A stretch of DNA of 64,000 nucleotides from positions 8,166 to 72,165 of the forward strand of contig JBGCGJ010000019.1 in NCBI GenBank assembly GCA_045110675.1. Direction: 5' to 3'. The DNA is from JBALVT01 sp045110675. Its GTDB lineage: Bacteria > Pseudomonadota > Gammaproteobacteria > Pseudomonadales > Halieaceae. The position numbers and the translations under genes were made by a program. The notes under the pieces are model-generated. The model was not told where the DNA came from, did no database searches, and saw nothing but the letters and a program-made list of their open reading frames with translations. Positions 34,943-43,064 of this stretch are shown here, piece after piece. The number at the start of each line of letters is the position of its first letter. Positions within the stretch are counted from its first letter, which is position 1.

Positions 34943-36454
34943 TTAAACGCTGCCAGTTCCGCTGCGAATAGTGCCCGGCGGCGGTCGCGCAGCCGCCATC
35001 TCAACATAGGCAGAGGTTCCCCGCCCTGGAGAAGATTGCATTGAAAACTCCAGCCCCTGAGCTTTGCAAAGCTCATCTACGATGTTCAAACCCAGACCCT
35101 GCCCCTTCGAAAGGTCACTTTTTACTCCTGGCCCAAGCAAGCCCGCCAGAATGTCTTCGGAGATTCCACATCCGTCGTCATGCACCTGAAATACAACCTT
35201 TCCAGCTCTGGACCGGAATCCCACCAGAATTCGCCTAGGTGAAGCGTGCGCGATGGCATTGGCGATAAGGTTGGTCATGATGCGCATCGTCGACAATGGC
35301 TCTACGTAAACCCATAGACGAGAGGGCGCGAAAGAAAGCCGGATATCATTTTCCAGGGCTTCATCGGTAAACATTTGCCGAAGTGCGCAAGTAAACGTTA
35401 CCGCTGAAACGGCCTCCTTCTCGCTACCAGGCGCTATAAGTTCTTCTGAGGGCTGGGTATTTAAGTAGGATTTGGAAAGGCTGTCGATGTAGTCAACCGC
35501 CTTGGCGAGCCTATCGGCACGTTCGCCTGATTCCGCACGCTGCAATTGATCCACCGCGACTTTTAAAGCCGAAATTGGCTGTTTCAGATCGTGGGTCACC
35601 GTTGCCAACTGCATCTGATGCTTAGCAGCTGCCGAAACTGCCTGTTCGTAGTCTTGATCGGCTCGCATCAAAGCCAATTTCATTTCCGCTTCTTTTCGCG
35701 CGGCCTCTAAAACATCGCGCTGTGCTGCCTCTTTCGCACGGGTGTTGGTAAATACCTGGCCTATGACAATGCTCAGTGAAAAAAACGAGTATAGCAGGAA
35801 GGTAAAACGATTAAGGATAGTTGCGTCATTCTGGTTTGCGTCAGGAGATGATTGAACCAGCCAGAACCCACCAAGGGCAAAAAGGGCAACAACGACTGGA
35901 AAGAGTTGTATCAGTTGGGCGAGCCGTTTGTTCGTGGCCTCCCAGGTAAGAGGTGGCAGAATCTGCCCTACGATCATTGTAAAGAAGAGAACATTGACAG
36001 GAATCCACATCAGTACCAGAGAGATTTTCTTCAACCAGAAATAGCTGCTCAGCGCCAACAGGGCTGAGATAACCGCCAATGACATAAACACCGGACGAAA
36101 ACGAGCCAAGGCATGGGGTGGCTCCAGTCGAATAGCGATGACAAAAAAGCCGAATGACGCGACACCCGCATTCAATAGAAAGGGGACAACCCAGAGCACA
36201 AAGTCGCTGTCGCCGATAAGATAGGCCAGGGAACCATCCATCCCAGCAGAGCTAATGATCAGCAGCAGCGAGAAAGTTGAATAGGCGAGCCACTTGTATT
36301 CTTTGTGAGCCAGAATAACCAGCGACGCAAAAACTACTCCACTGAGTGCGGCCGTATAGAATATATAGTCTGTCGCGTTCGGAACGTAATCCTCAACCAG
36401 CGCCAACGCCCGAGGAGCAAACAAGACAAAAAATGTGGCGACAATCGCTTTCAT
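34943..36454 (-). CDS. Sensor histidine kinase with seven-helix membrane domain
   Basis: A 503-residue kinase. A signal-like N-terminus is followed by about seven hydrophobic helices to about residue 230, then a coiled segment rich in Ala, Glu and Lys, then the kinase core: H-box VTHDLKQPISAL, N-box NLIANAIAHA, G1 VHDDGCGI and G2 GQGLGLNIV. It should sense a signal at or in the membrane and phosphorylate the response regulator encoded just upstream (gap of 100 bases). AAGGAAGCGGGT precedes the ATG. The signal is unknown. The short tail after the kinase domain carries no recognised domain. Confidence 0.92.
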   Translation of the reverse strand: MKAIVATFFVLFAPRALALVEDYVPNATDYIFYTAALSGVVFASLVILAHKEYKWLAYSTFSLLLIISSAGMDGSLAYLIGDSDFVLWVVPFLLNAGVASFGFFVIAIRLEPPHALARFRPVFMSLAVISALLALSSYFWLKKISLVLMWIPVNVLFFTMIVGQILPPLTWEATNKRLAQLIQLFPVVVALFALGGFWLVQSSPDANQNDATILNRFTFLLYSFFSLSIVIGQVFTNTRAKEAAQRDVLEAARKEAEMKLALMRADQDYEQAVSAAAKHQMQLATVTHDLKQPISALKVAVDQLQRAESGERADRLAKAVDYIDSLSKSYLNTQPSEELIAPGSEKEAVSAVTFTCALRQMFTDEALENDIRLSFAPSRLWVYVEPLSTMRIMTNLIANAIAHASPRRILVGFRSRAGKVVFQVHDDGCGISEDILAGLLGPGVKSDLSKGQGLGLNIVDELCKAQGLEFSMQSSPGRGTSAYVEMAAARPPPGTIRSGTGSV

Positions 36455-36554
36455 ACCCGCTTCCTTAAGTTCCAGCCCTCAGTCGCCCGACTGGAGTGAA
36501 AGATATTATTATCGCGAAAGACCGTTCAGTGAATGGGGTACATACCCCATCTCG

Positions 36555-37202
36555 TCAGGTTGGATCGATCAGGCCATCCTTTATCGCACGGGCCATTAGC
36601 TGTGCGACAGAGTGCACCCCCAGCTTTCCCATTAACGCAGTGCGATGCTTGTCTACAGTCTTGGGGCTAATATTTAGCACCTCGGCAATCTCCTTATTGG
36701 TTTTGCCGGAAACCACCATGTTCAGGGTTTGACGTTCTCGTTCGGTTAGGTTGGCGCCCTGACGCCCTTGTTCGATCACATCCAGGAGATCAGGCGATAT
36801 AAAGCGTCCGCCAAGCATAATTGTGGGAAGTTTATCTCTCATAGCCTTAACGGAAGAGCCTTTGCTGAACAGCCCTTCCACCCGGGTTTCCACCAGGCTG
36901 GCCAGTAAGCCCGGAGCGGTCACCCCAGTGAATACAATGATTTTTGTATCGGGGCTCCAGCGGCGAATGTCGTGAATAACTTCCGCGCCGCTGGCCAATG
37001 GCATGGATACATCGAGGAATAATAAATCGGGCTTATGTGCCTTTACCGCCGCAATGGCCTCCAATCCATTTTCAGCAAAGGCGAGCAACTCATAGGATTC
37101 ACCTGCTTCAACCGAGGCTTGTTTGATGATATCCAATACAGCTTCGCGAATGATCTCGTGATCATCGGCGATGACCACGCTGTATGATTCGTGCTTACTC
37201 AT
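36555..37202 (-). CDS. Response regulator, LuxR/NarL family
   Basis: A 215-residue regulator. The receiver has acidic residues DDHE at 13-16 and the phospho-acceptor D64 in LLFLDVSMP. The C-terminal domain is a LuxR-type helix-turn-helix (LTERERQTLNMVVSGKTNKEIAEVL, then SPKTVDKHRTALMGKLG). It activates or represses genes once phosphorylated, most likely by the histidine kinase encoded next. It begins 5 bases after the stop of the SnoaL-like gene, so the three genes form an operon (37570 to 34943). AGGTGGT precedes the ATG. Confidence 0.94.
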   Translation of the reverse strand: MSKHESYSVVIADDHEIIREAVLDIIKQASVEAGESYELLAFAENGLEAIAAVKAHKPDLLFLDVSMPLASGAEVIHDIRRWSPDTKIIVFTGVTAPGLLASLVETRVEGLFSKGSSVKAMRDKLPTIMLGGRFISPDLLDVIEQGRQGANLTERERQTLNMVVSGKTNKEIAEVLNISPKTVDKHRTALMGKLGVHSVAQLMARAIKDGLIDPT

Positions 37203-37207
37203 ACCAC

Positions 37208-37570
37208 CTATCCGCGATTTTTCAAATAGGATCTCTTTGATTTAATCTTGCCACCCTCAAAGGTAAACAGGTCGCAGCCGTCCATTTCGAGTTTCGCGCC
37301 GCTGGTATGCGTGCCCCTGAATGTCCATTCTGAGCAACCATTGTCGCCGCTGACAAAGTGAACCAGCCCTTCAAAATGCACATCGGGGATGTCAGTCCAA
37401 ACCTCAATGAATTTCTCTCGCACGGTCTGATAACCCTGGTGGCGTGTTCCGTAGGTTTCGCTGCCACCACCGGTTTCAAAAACACAATCCTGGGTCATAT
37501 AACTCATGACTTTTTCAATGTCATGCTCATTCCAGGCATCGCTATAACGCTCAAGGTCTTCTAGTTTCAT
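37208..37570 (-). CDS. SnoaL/NTF2-like protein
   Basis: A 120-residue single-domain protein of the NTF2-like fold. Features are the N-terminal helix ERYSDAWNEHDIEKVMSYM followed by TQDCVFETGGGSE, and the C-terminal GCDLFTFEGGKIKSKRSYL strand pair. Such domains act as small cyclases, isomerases or hydrolases, or as ligand binders; this one has no catalytic residue that I can assign. The start is the ATG at 37570. A longer frame to 37783 crosses the divergent methyltransferase start and is not protein-like. It heads the two-component operon, so it may bind or process the signal. Confidence 0.82.
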   Translation of the reverse strand: MKLEDLERYSDAWNEHDIEKVMSYMTQDCVFETGGGSETYGTRHQGYQTVREKFIEVWTDIPDVHFEGLVHFVSGDNGCSEWTFRGTHTSGAKLEMDGCDLFTFEGGKIKSKRSYLKNRG

Positions 37571-37660
37571 GATATTGCTCTCGCTCTTAGTGGAAGCTTG
37601 TAAAGCACAGTGACAAAAATACGTATCCCGGATCTCCTCGAAATAACCCAGATAATATAT

Positions 37661-37706
37661 AGTGGGTCTTAAGTGGAAATCCACTCTAGCTCTTAAATAT
37701 TCCACT
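37661..37706. promoter_or_regulatory. Cluster of AGTGGA/TCCACT half-sites, divergent promoter region
   Basis: Between the SnoaL-like operon and the methyltransferase lie AGTGGG (37661-37666), AGTGGA (37672-37677), TCCACT (37680-37685) and TCCACT (37701-37706). The central pair forms a 14-base palindrome AGTGGA-AA-TCCACT. Repeats are 11 and 21 bases apart, that is one and two helical turns, as expected for a multi-dimer regulator. The LuxR-type response regulator encoded here could be the binder. Confidence 0.5.
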
Positions 37707-37728
37707 CGCGCCTCAAGAGGTAAACAGC

Positions 37729-38361
37729 ATGACTCAAACAGCAAAGTTCTGGAACAAAATGGCGGAGCGCTACGCCAAGTCACCGATCAAGGATGAAGAA
37801 GCATACCAAAGAAAGCTCGAGGTGACGCGCAGCTACTTTCGACCGGAGATGAACGTTATTGAAATCGCCTGTGGCACCGGCACAACAGCAATTTCACATG
37901 CACCACATGTCAATCACATTTTGGCGATCGATATTTCTTCGAACATGCTCGAGATAGCGCGAGGCAAAGCGGCAGCAGAGAGTATCGAAAATATCTCTTT
38001 CGAAGAAGCCACCATTGAAACATTCGACGCCGCAGGCAAAACCTACGATCTTGCGATGGCCCACAGTATTCTTCATTTGTTGGAGGATCCCGAAAGCGCA
38101 ATCGCCAAAGTCTACGAAATGTTAAAACCTGGCGGTGTTTTTGTGACTAGCACTGTCTGTCTGGGTGATTCCAGGTTTCCTTGGGGGATCGTCATAGCCC
38201 CAGCGCGACTACTGGGCTTTGCACCTTATGTAAATAGCCTCAAAAGAAGCGAACTCGAATCTTATTTTCTTGAAGCGGGATTTCAGATAGACCTTGAATG
38301 GGAACGCAATAAAAGCAATACCGCGTTTGTAGTCCTCAGAAAACCAGCTGATGTAGATTAA
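37729..38361 (+). CDS. Class I SAM-dependent methyltransferase
   Basis: A 210-residue methyltransferase of the Methyltransf_11/25 type. Motif I is VIEIACGTGTTAI (residues about 44-56), the acidic end of strand 2 is AIDISSNML, and motif IV is YDLAMAHSILHLL. It transfers a methyl group from S-adenosylmethionine to an unknown small-molecule acceptor. AGAGGTAAACAGC precedes the ATG. It is divergent from the SnoaL/two-component operon and convergent with the small GMC subunit gene, and shares the half-site cluster with the former, so it may be regulated by that system. Confidence 0.9.
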   Translation: MTQTAKFWNKMAERYAKSPIKDEEAYQRKLEVTRSYFRPEMNVIEIACGTGTTAISHAPHVNHILAIDISSNMLEIARGKAAAESIENISFEEATIETFDAAGKTYDLAMAHSILHLLEDPESAIAKVYEMLKPGGVFVTSTVCLGDSRFPWGIVIAPARLLGFAPYVNSLKRSELESYFLEAGFQIDLEWERNKSNTAFVVLRKPADVD

Positions 38362-38389
38362 ACTGCCAAGCGAGAGATTCACTTGCCTT

Positions 38390-38417
38390 GCCTATTCGCA
38401 CACTAGGACGAATAGGC
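38390..38417. terminator. Hairpin between convergent genes, possible terminator
   Basis: GCCTATTCG (38390-38398) and CGAATAGGC (38409-38417) pair perfectly over nine bases around a ten-base loop. It overlaps the last codons of the small GMC subunit gene. No T run follows on either strand, so it is a candidate bidirectional stop or 3' end stabiliser only. Confidence 0.4.
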
Positions 38418-39170
38418 ATATTCTGACAAGCCCAGCTCTTGCAATACTCCGTCGAGGTGAACTATCGCTTCCTGAGTTGGGCCGGGGTAGTCACCTGATA
38501 TTGCGACGTTTCCCTGATAGCCCAACTCCTCGCTCCCCTGTGGCGAGCCGAAGTAAGCAATGACGACAAGAGTTCGTATGCCATCAAAGACATTGGCCAT
38601 ATAGGCGTAGCGCAATTCCGACTTCGCCTTGTCGTAGGCGATATCATCAATAATTTGTAGTTGCTGTTGGGTGGATACGTCTACAAAGCCCTGACTAAAA
38701 CGCCGCACAGATTCCTCATCCAGCCAGGCCAGCCCCGATAGAATTTCAATTCGATCAGCCTGGTAACTGGGATATGGCGCGCTCACCCATTCGTTGAGAA
38801 GATCTACCACATTGACTTCTGATGCCGCAGCCTTATCGCCTTCTCGAGGAATAATAATGTCCACCAGTACGGTGGCTATTTTTCGCTGCTCGGCTGTCAT
38901 CGTCAGGGGCCATGGCGTTTTTGGCGGCGACGCAAGATCGGGATCTGTACCGTAACCCTCACCGGCTATAGGTTCCAACTTAAGATCAGGCCAATGACCT
39001 GCAATTTTTGCCGCCGAAACAAGCAGTGATTCACAACCGCTAATTAACGGGACCGATAAGCCGACGCTAACAACACCCAACCATTTAAGCGTATCGCGAC
39101 GACTAATAGCCTTGTGCCGTGGCTTATCATGCAATGGTTTGTCTGTTTGTATATGTAGGGAATAATCCAC
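38403..39170 (-). CDS. Gluconate 2-dehydrogenase subunit 3-like protein (Tat-exported small subunit)
   Basis: A 255-residue small subunit of a GMC-type membrane dehydrogenase. A twin-arginine signal (ISRRDTLKWLGVVSVG) with a lipobox-like LISGC follows about 20 leader residues. The domain of the gluconate 2-dehydrogenase gamma subunit is seen in TAEQRKIATVLVDIIIPREG and AYFGSPQGSEELGYQG. The start is a GTG at 39170, within TAGTG, so it overlaps the GMC stop by one base, with AGGGG upstream. The GMC subunit lacks a signal peptide, and the known gamma subunits carry theirs across the membrane by piggy-back, so this protein probably exports the pair. Confidence 0.87.
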   Translation of the reverse strand: MDYSLHIQTDKPLHDKPRHKAISRRDTLKWLGVVSVGLSVPLISGCESLLVSAAKIAGHWPDLKLEPIAGEGYGTDPDLASPPKTPWPLTMTAEQRKIATVLVDIIIPREGDKAAASEVNVVDLLNEWVSAPYPSYQADRIEILSGLAWLDEESVRRFSQGFVDVSTQQQLQIIDDIAYDKAKSELRYAYMANVFDGIRTLVVIAYFGSPQGSEELGYQGNVAISGDYPGPTQEAIVHLDGVLQELGLSEYAYSS

Positions 39171-40849
39171 TAGATGGCACCCCTGTCGATCTGCGCGCTG
39201 AGCCAACTGGCGTTGCGCATTGCCAGCATCATTATCGTAAGCGTACAATTTTTATGTGGATTGGAGGCAAATACACCGCCGTCCATAACAAACAAATTGT
39301 CGCAATCCCAGGTTTGACCATACTGATTGGTGACTGAATCCTTAGAAGATGCCCCCATTCGGGTTGTGCCAACTTCGTGAATAATCTCGCCACCTTTTTT
39401 GATGGCCTGATCCGGTGTGGGCAGAGAGTCAACCCTGGCTCCCATGTTATTTAAAATCGCTTTTGCCGTTTTAAGACCATGGGCAACCTGATTCAATTCC
39501 TGATCCGACCATCGCCAGTGAAATTTGGGCACAGGAATTCCCCATTGATCCTGAACTTTGTCATCGATTTCCACGTAACTATGCTGGTTCGGCAACATTT
39601 CACCACGCAATGAGAAACCCACTTGGGCGCCGTAGTCATGCTTGGCAGCACGTTTTAGTTCCGAGCCATATCCTTCAAGCTTGGCGGGGTAGTATGTACC
39701 TGGGGCTTTGAAGCCCGTACTCAGTTCAAAGTGGTAACCGCGGGCAAAATTGAGTTCACCGCTGGCCTGAGCTTTATGGCCCCACCAGGGAATATACAAG
39801 TGATTCGCAGTGTGACCGTCCTCGTTGTAAATCGGTCGGCCCTTCAACGCCGGGACTTGAGCTCCAAGATAGGCTCCCGTTGAGTCCATAAGGTTTTTCC
39901 CCACCTGTCCGCTGGAATTGGCCAGACCGTTAGGGAAATGAGAACTTGTGGAATTGAGTAAAATTCTAGCAGATTCACAAGCGCTGGCTGCAAGAACAAC
40001 AACCTTCGCGGGCAAGGTAACCGGAGCGCCCGTGTTTTTGTCAACGTAAGTGACTGCCTTAACCCTTCCCTGCTCATCAACTTCCACGGCTTTCGCCATC
40101 GCGTCGGTAATGATTTGCAAATTTCCGGTAGCCTTGGCCAGGGGTAGTAAAGACGTTGTGGTCTGAAACGCCGCACCAATGGAACAACCGCGACCACAAT
40201 CCGTTGCGTAAAAGCAAGCCGAGCGATTGTCCAGGGGACGTGTAAGCACCGCTCGATGCATCGGTGCAGCCTGAATGCCCAGTTTTTTGGCAGCGGCTGC
40301 TATGAGTAATTCTGGCACTCTGGGCTTGGGAGGCGGTTGCAATACTCCAGTAGAAGCATCGGGCATATCATCCAGACCGGTGTTGGTTCCACAGACTCCA
40401 ACCAGGGCTTCAGTCTTGTCATACCACGGCGCGACATCTTGATATTCGAAGGGCCAGTCTGCGCCCAAACCGTCTCGACTGCGGGCTTTAAAATCATGTT
40501 CACTGAAGCGCAATGAAAAGCGCCCCCAATGATTAGTGCGCCCGCCCAGCATTCGAGCGCGCCACCATTTAAACTCACTGCCCTTGGCAGTGGTATAGGG
40601 CTCACCGGGAACAGTCCAGCCGCCATCGACTGTAGCATCGTAATAGCCAAAATCTTTATCCGGAGTAGGGGCTCCCATCAGCGGAGCCTGATCCGGAGTT
40701 TGAAACATTGGGGTTTCGGTGGTTGGATCGTAGTCGCGCCCCGCTTCGAGCATCAATACTCTTTTCCCGTCCGTAGTTAGAGCGTGAGCTGCCATAGCAC
40801 CACCGGCACCGGAGCCGACGATCACTACGTCGTAGTTAAATTCAACCAT
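39170..40849 (-). CDS. GMC oxidoreductase, gluconate-dehydrogenase large-subunit-like
   Basis: A 559-residue FAD enzyme of the glucose-methanol-choline family. The ADP-binding VVIVGSGAGGAMAAHAL is at the N-terminus, with MLGGRTNHWGRFSLRF after it. CFYATDCGRGCSIGAAFQT is in the middle. The C-terminal HEVGTTRMGASSKDSVTNQYGQ and FVMDGGVFASNPHKNCTLTIMM hold the active-site His and Asn region. It would oxidise a sugar acid or alcohol and pass electrons to a cytochrome or quinone; no cytochrome subunit is adjacent. It is followed with a one-base overlap by the Tat-exported small subunit gene, so the complex should be periplasmic. Confidence 0.92.
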   Translation of the reverse strand: MVEFNYDVVIVGSGAGGAMAAHALTTDGKRVLMLEAGRDYDPTTETPMFQTPDQAPLMGAPTPDKDFGYYDATVDGGWTVPGEPYTTAKGSEFKWWRARMLGGRTNHWGRFSLRFSEHDFKARSRDGLGADWPFEYQDVAPWYDKTEALVGVCGTNTGLDDMPDASTGVLQPPPKPRVPELLIAAAAKKLGIQAAPMHRAVLTRPLDNRSACFYATDCGRGCSIGAAFQTTTSLLPLAKATGNLQIITDAMAKAVEVDEQGRVKAVTYVDKNTGAPVTLPAKVVVLAASACESARILLNSTSSHFPNGLANSSGQVGKNLMDSTGAYLGAQVPALKGRPIYNEDGHTANHLYIPWWGHKAQASGELNFARGYHFELSTGFKAPGTYYPAKLEGYGSELKRAAKHDYGAQVGFSLRGEMLPNQHSYVEIDDKVQDQWGIPVPKFHWRWSDQELNQVAHGLKTAKAILNNMGARVDSLPTPDQAIKKGGEIIHEVGTTRMGASSKDSVTNQYGQTWDCDNLFVMDGGVFASNPHKNCTLTIMMLAMRNASWLSAQIDRGAI

Positions 40850-40945
40850 GGGGCTTGATCATTTTCCCGATTATAGGCCAATTATTTTATTCAGGACCAA
40901 GCAGGCGAATATACACTCAAGCGAACAACACAGCGTTCAGTGACC

Positions 40946-41698
40946 TTATAACGTCATCCCACCATCCACAGTAAATTGAGCACCCGTCGCAAATGTAGAT
41001 TGATCGGACGCTAGATAAGAAACAATTGAGGCAATGTCTTCAGGTTTACCCAAATGACCTACTGGATGAGCAGCGACAAAGCTTGCCAACAACGCCTCTG
41101 GTTCATCTGACTGCGCCAGTGTTTTATCGATAATACTGGTATGAATAGCGCCGGGATGCACCGAGTTACAGCGAATACCATTGTTCTGTTCGGCGCAGTA
41201 CAGGGCAATGGATTTGGTCATCATCGTCACCGCACCTTTGGCGGCGTTGTAGGCACACAAGTGTGCACTGGCGCGAATTCCTGCTGCGGAGGACATATTG
41301 ATAATGGCACCTCCGGTTTTTTTCATCAGCCCGATACCGTATTTGCAGCCAAGGAAGGTGCCGTCCACGTCGATACTAAATTCATGCTTGAACGCAGCCA
41401 GGGTCAGGTCTTCAACCGACCCCATTGTGGTAATCCCAGCATTGTTTACCAGTACATCCAGACGACTAAACTGTTGCTCGATTACCGCTATCGCATCCAC
41501 CCAGTCCTGCTCCTGACTTACATCCAGTTTCATTGAAACTGAGCCGTTATCCAGCGACTTGGCGACCATAGCCGCATTATCTAGATCAATATCGGCAACC
41601 ACAATGGTCATACCATCAGCTGCCAATCGCTGCGCGATAGCTTCGCCCAAGCCTGAGGCTCCACCGGTTACCAGTGCAATTTTGTTTTCTGTATTCAT
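40946..41698 (-). CDS. SDR oxidoreductase, glucose/diol dehydrogenase-like
   Basis: A 250-residue classical SDR. Cofactor loop VTGGASGLGEAIA, DIDLDN (Asp after the second strand suggests NAD), NNAGITTM, MSSAAGIRASAHLCAYNAAKGAV (Ser, Tyr and Lys all in place), and a C-terminal GAQFTVDGGMTL. The start is the ATG at 41698; the longer frame to 41806 has no sensible protein. It lies alone between the GMC genes and the divergent selenoprotein gene, 142 bases from the latter. It oxidises or reduces an alcohol or ketone; the substrate is unknown. Confidence 0.9.
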   Translation of the reverse strand: MNTENKIALVTGGASGLGEAIAQRLAADGMTIVVADIDLDNAAMVAKSLDNGSVSMKLDVSQEQDWVDAIAVIEQQFSRLDVLVNNAGITTMGSVEDLTLAAFKHEFSIDVDGTFLGCKYGIGLMKKTGGAIINMSSAAGIRASAHLCAYNAAKGAVTMMTKSIALYCAEQNNGIRCNSVHPGAIHTSIIDKTLAQSDEPEALLASFVAAHPVGHLGKPEDIASIVSYLASDQSTFATGAQFTVDGGMTL

Positions 41699-41840
41699 CC
41701 TTATATCTTCATCCTGTAAATCCGACTGTAAGCCTACTATGTCATCACTGCGGCATAGCATCCAGTGGGTACTGAAAAAAGAATGCGTCACTCGCAACCA
41801 TCCCATTGCTTAATGACAACTCAAATGCCAATATTTACAA

Positions 41841-43064
41841 ATGACGATTGAGCGAGATCACCACGGCTTCGATGCCCCCGCACCACTGGGTCACCCCGGC
41901 AGGGCTGGATTGCCATCGGGCCACTCGACTGGCCCAGAGGTTGGCGACACCCTTCCCGACTTCGAACTGCCGGATGCATTCGGCAAACCAGTGAGCTTTC
42001 ATCGGGACAGAGGGAATAAGAAAGCGGTATTGCTTTTCTATCGCTCTGCGGTTTGGTGACCCCCTTGCTGGACGCAACTAGGTGAGTTGCGAGACGCTTT
42101 TCCAAAATTTGAAGCTAACGACCTCAAGTTGTATGCGCTTTCCTATGACGACCAGAAGACGTTGCGGGAGTTTTCCGACAAGCAAAATGTGCCTTATACA
42201 CTTCTGTCCGATGAAAAATCCGAGGTTATAAAGCAGTACGGAATACTCAATACCGAGGTATCAACCGATGATTTTCTACTCTACGGCATTCCGTTCCCAG
42301 GTGCGTATGTGTGCGATGAGCAAGGCGTGGTCATTGCCAAGTTTTTTCACGACACCTACAAAAAGCGCGACAGCGCGGAGATTTTTATAGACGCCGCACT
42401 TGGCAAAATTCAAATCGCCGATGACGCACCACAAGCAACAGGCGGCGACAGCGAGATTAAAGTCACCGCTGCCATTCACGGGGGCAAGGGCAGCATACGT
42501 CAGGGCATCATTCGTAAATTGGTTGTGCGTTTTGAGCTGGACCCTGGGCTACATATCTATTCGGAGCCTGTTCCAGATGGCATGGTAGCGACCAGTATCA
42601 AACTGCTGGGGCCACCTGGACTGGTGACCTTAGAGCCCGTTCTTCCAGCTACCGAGGTGTTACATCTGGAAACGCTCGGGGTAGACCTCAATGTCTGGAG
42701 CGGCACGGTTGATCTGGTTGTGCCATTTTATGCCCAGGGGGAACTGATCAGTGAGACCCGGCCACTGGACCAGGATGATATGGAGATTGAGGTTCAACTG
42801 CGCTACCAGGCCTGCAACGACAACGAATGCCTGTTACCGAAGACAGAGAGTTTTAAATTGAAGTTGGATATGGATGTCATCGATGTGCCTAAAATCGGGA
42901 TGCATCTAGGGCACGGCCAGCGGGAAGGAAATTATGATGGTGGCCCTGCAATGAGACGCCTGCTGTGGCGCAAATTCAAAGCCAACCCCCTCAGCCCATT
43001 TAAGTTTATCGCCAAGAGTATTCGTCTCGAACTTCAGGCTCGCAAACGGGCTAAGTCTTCCTGA
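41841..43064 (+). CDS. Putative selenoprotein: peroxiredoxin-like UxxC domain fused to DsbD-alpha-like domain
   Basis: One continuous reading frame of 408 codons, interrupted only by TGA at 42057-42059 (codon 73). Around it the protein reads LLFYRSAVW-U-PPCWTQLGEL. In peroxiredoxin-like (AhpC/TSA) relatives this place is W-C-x-x-C, so TGA replaces the first, attacking Cys and gives a UPPC redox motif with C76. A seven-pair hairpin follows (42073-42091) that satisfies bacterial SECIS rules. Residues about 35-190 are peroxiredoxin-like. About 195-350 resemble the DsbD N-terminal (alpha) domain, including YQACNDNECLLP. There is no signal peptide. The start is uncertain, since no ribosome site precedes 41841. 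It overlaps the convergent diguanylate cyclase end by 14 bases. The alternative, a pseudogene with a stop mutation, is less likely but not excluded. Confidence 0.85.
42073..42091 (+). other. Bacterial SECIS-like stem-loop
   Basis: CGCAACT (42073-42079), loop AGGTG (42080-42084), AGTTGCG (42085-42091): seven perfect pairs. The loop begins 20 bases after the TGA at 42057-42059, within the 16-37 base range reported for bacterial SECIS elements, and has G at the second loop position. The AGGU loop resembles the one in E. coli fdhF. The TGA is followed by C, the usual Sec context. Confidence 0.75.

Noticed and set aside
41841..42059. A separate 72-residue gene ending at TGA, followed by an independent DsbD-like gene starting at 42087
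   Set aside because: Both are in one frame, the domain is split in the middle of its redox motif, and the second part has only a TTG start inside the hairpin with no ribosome site.
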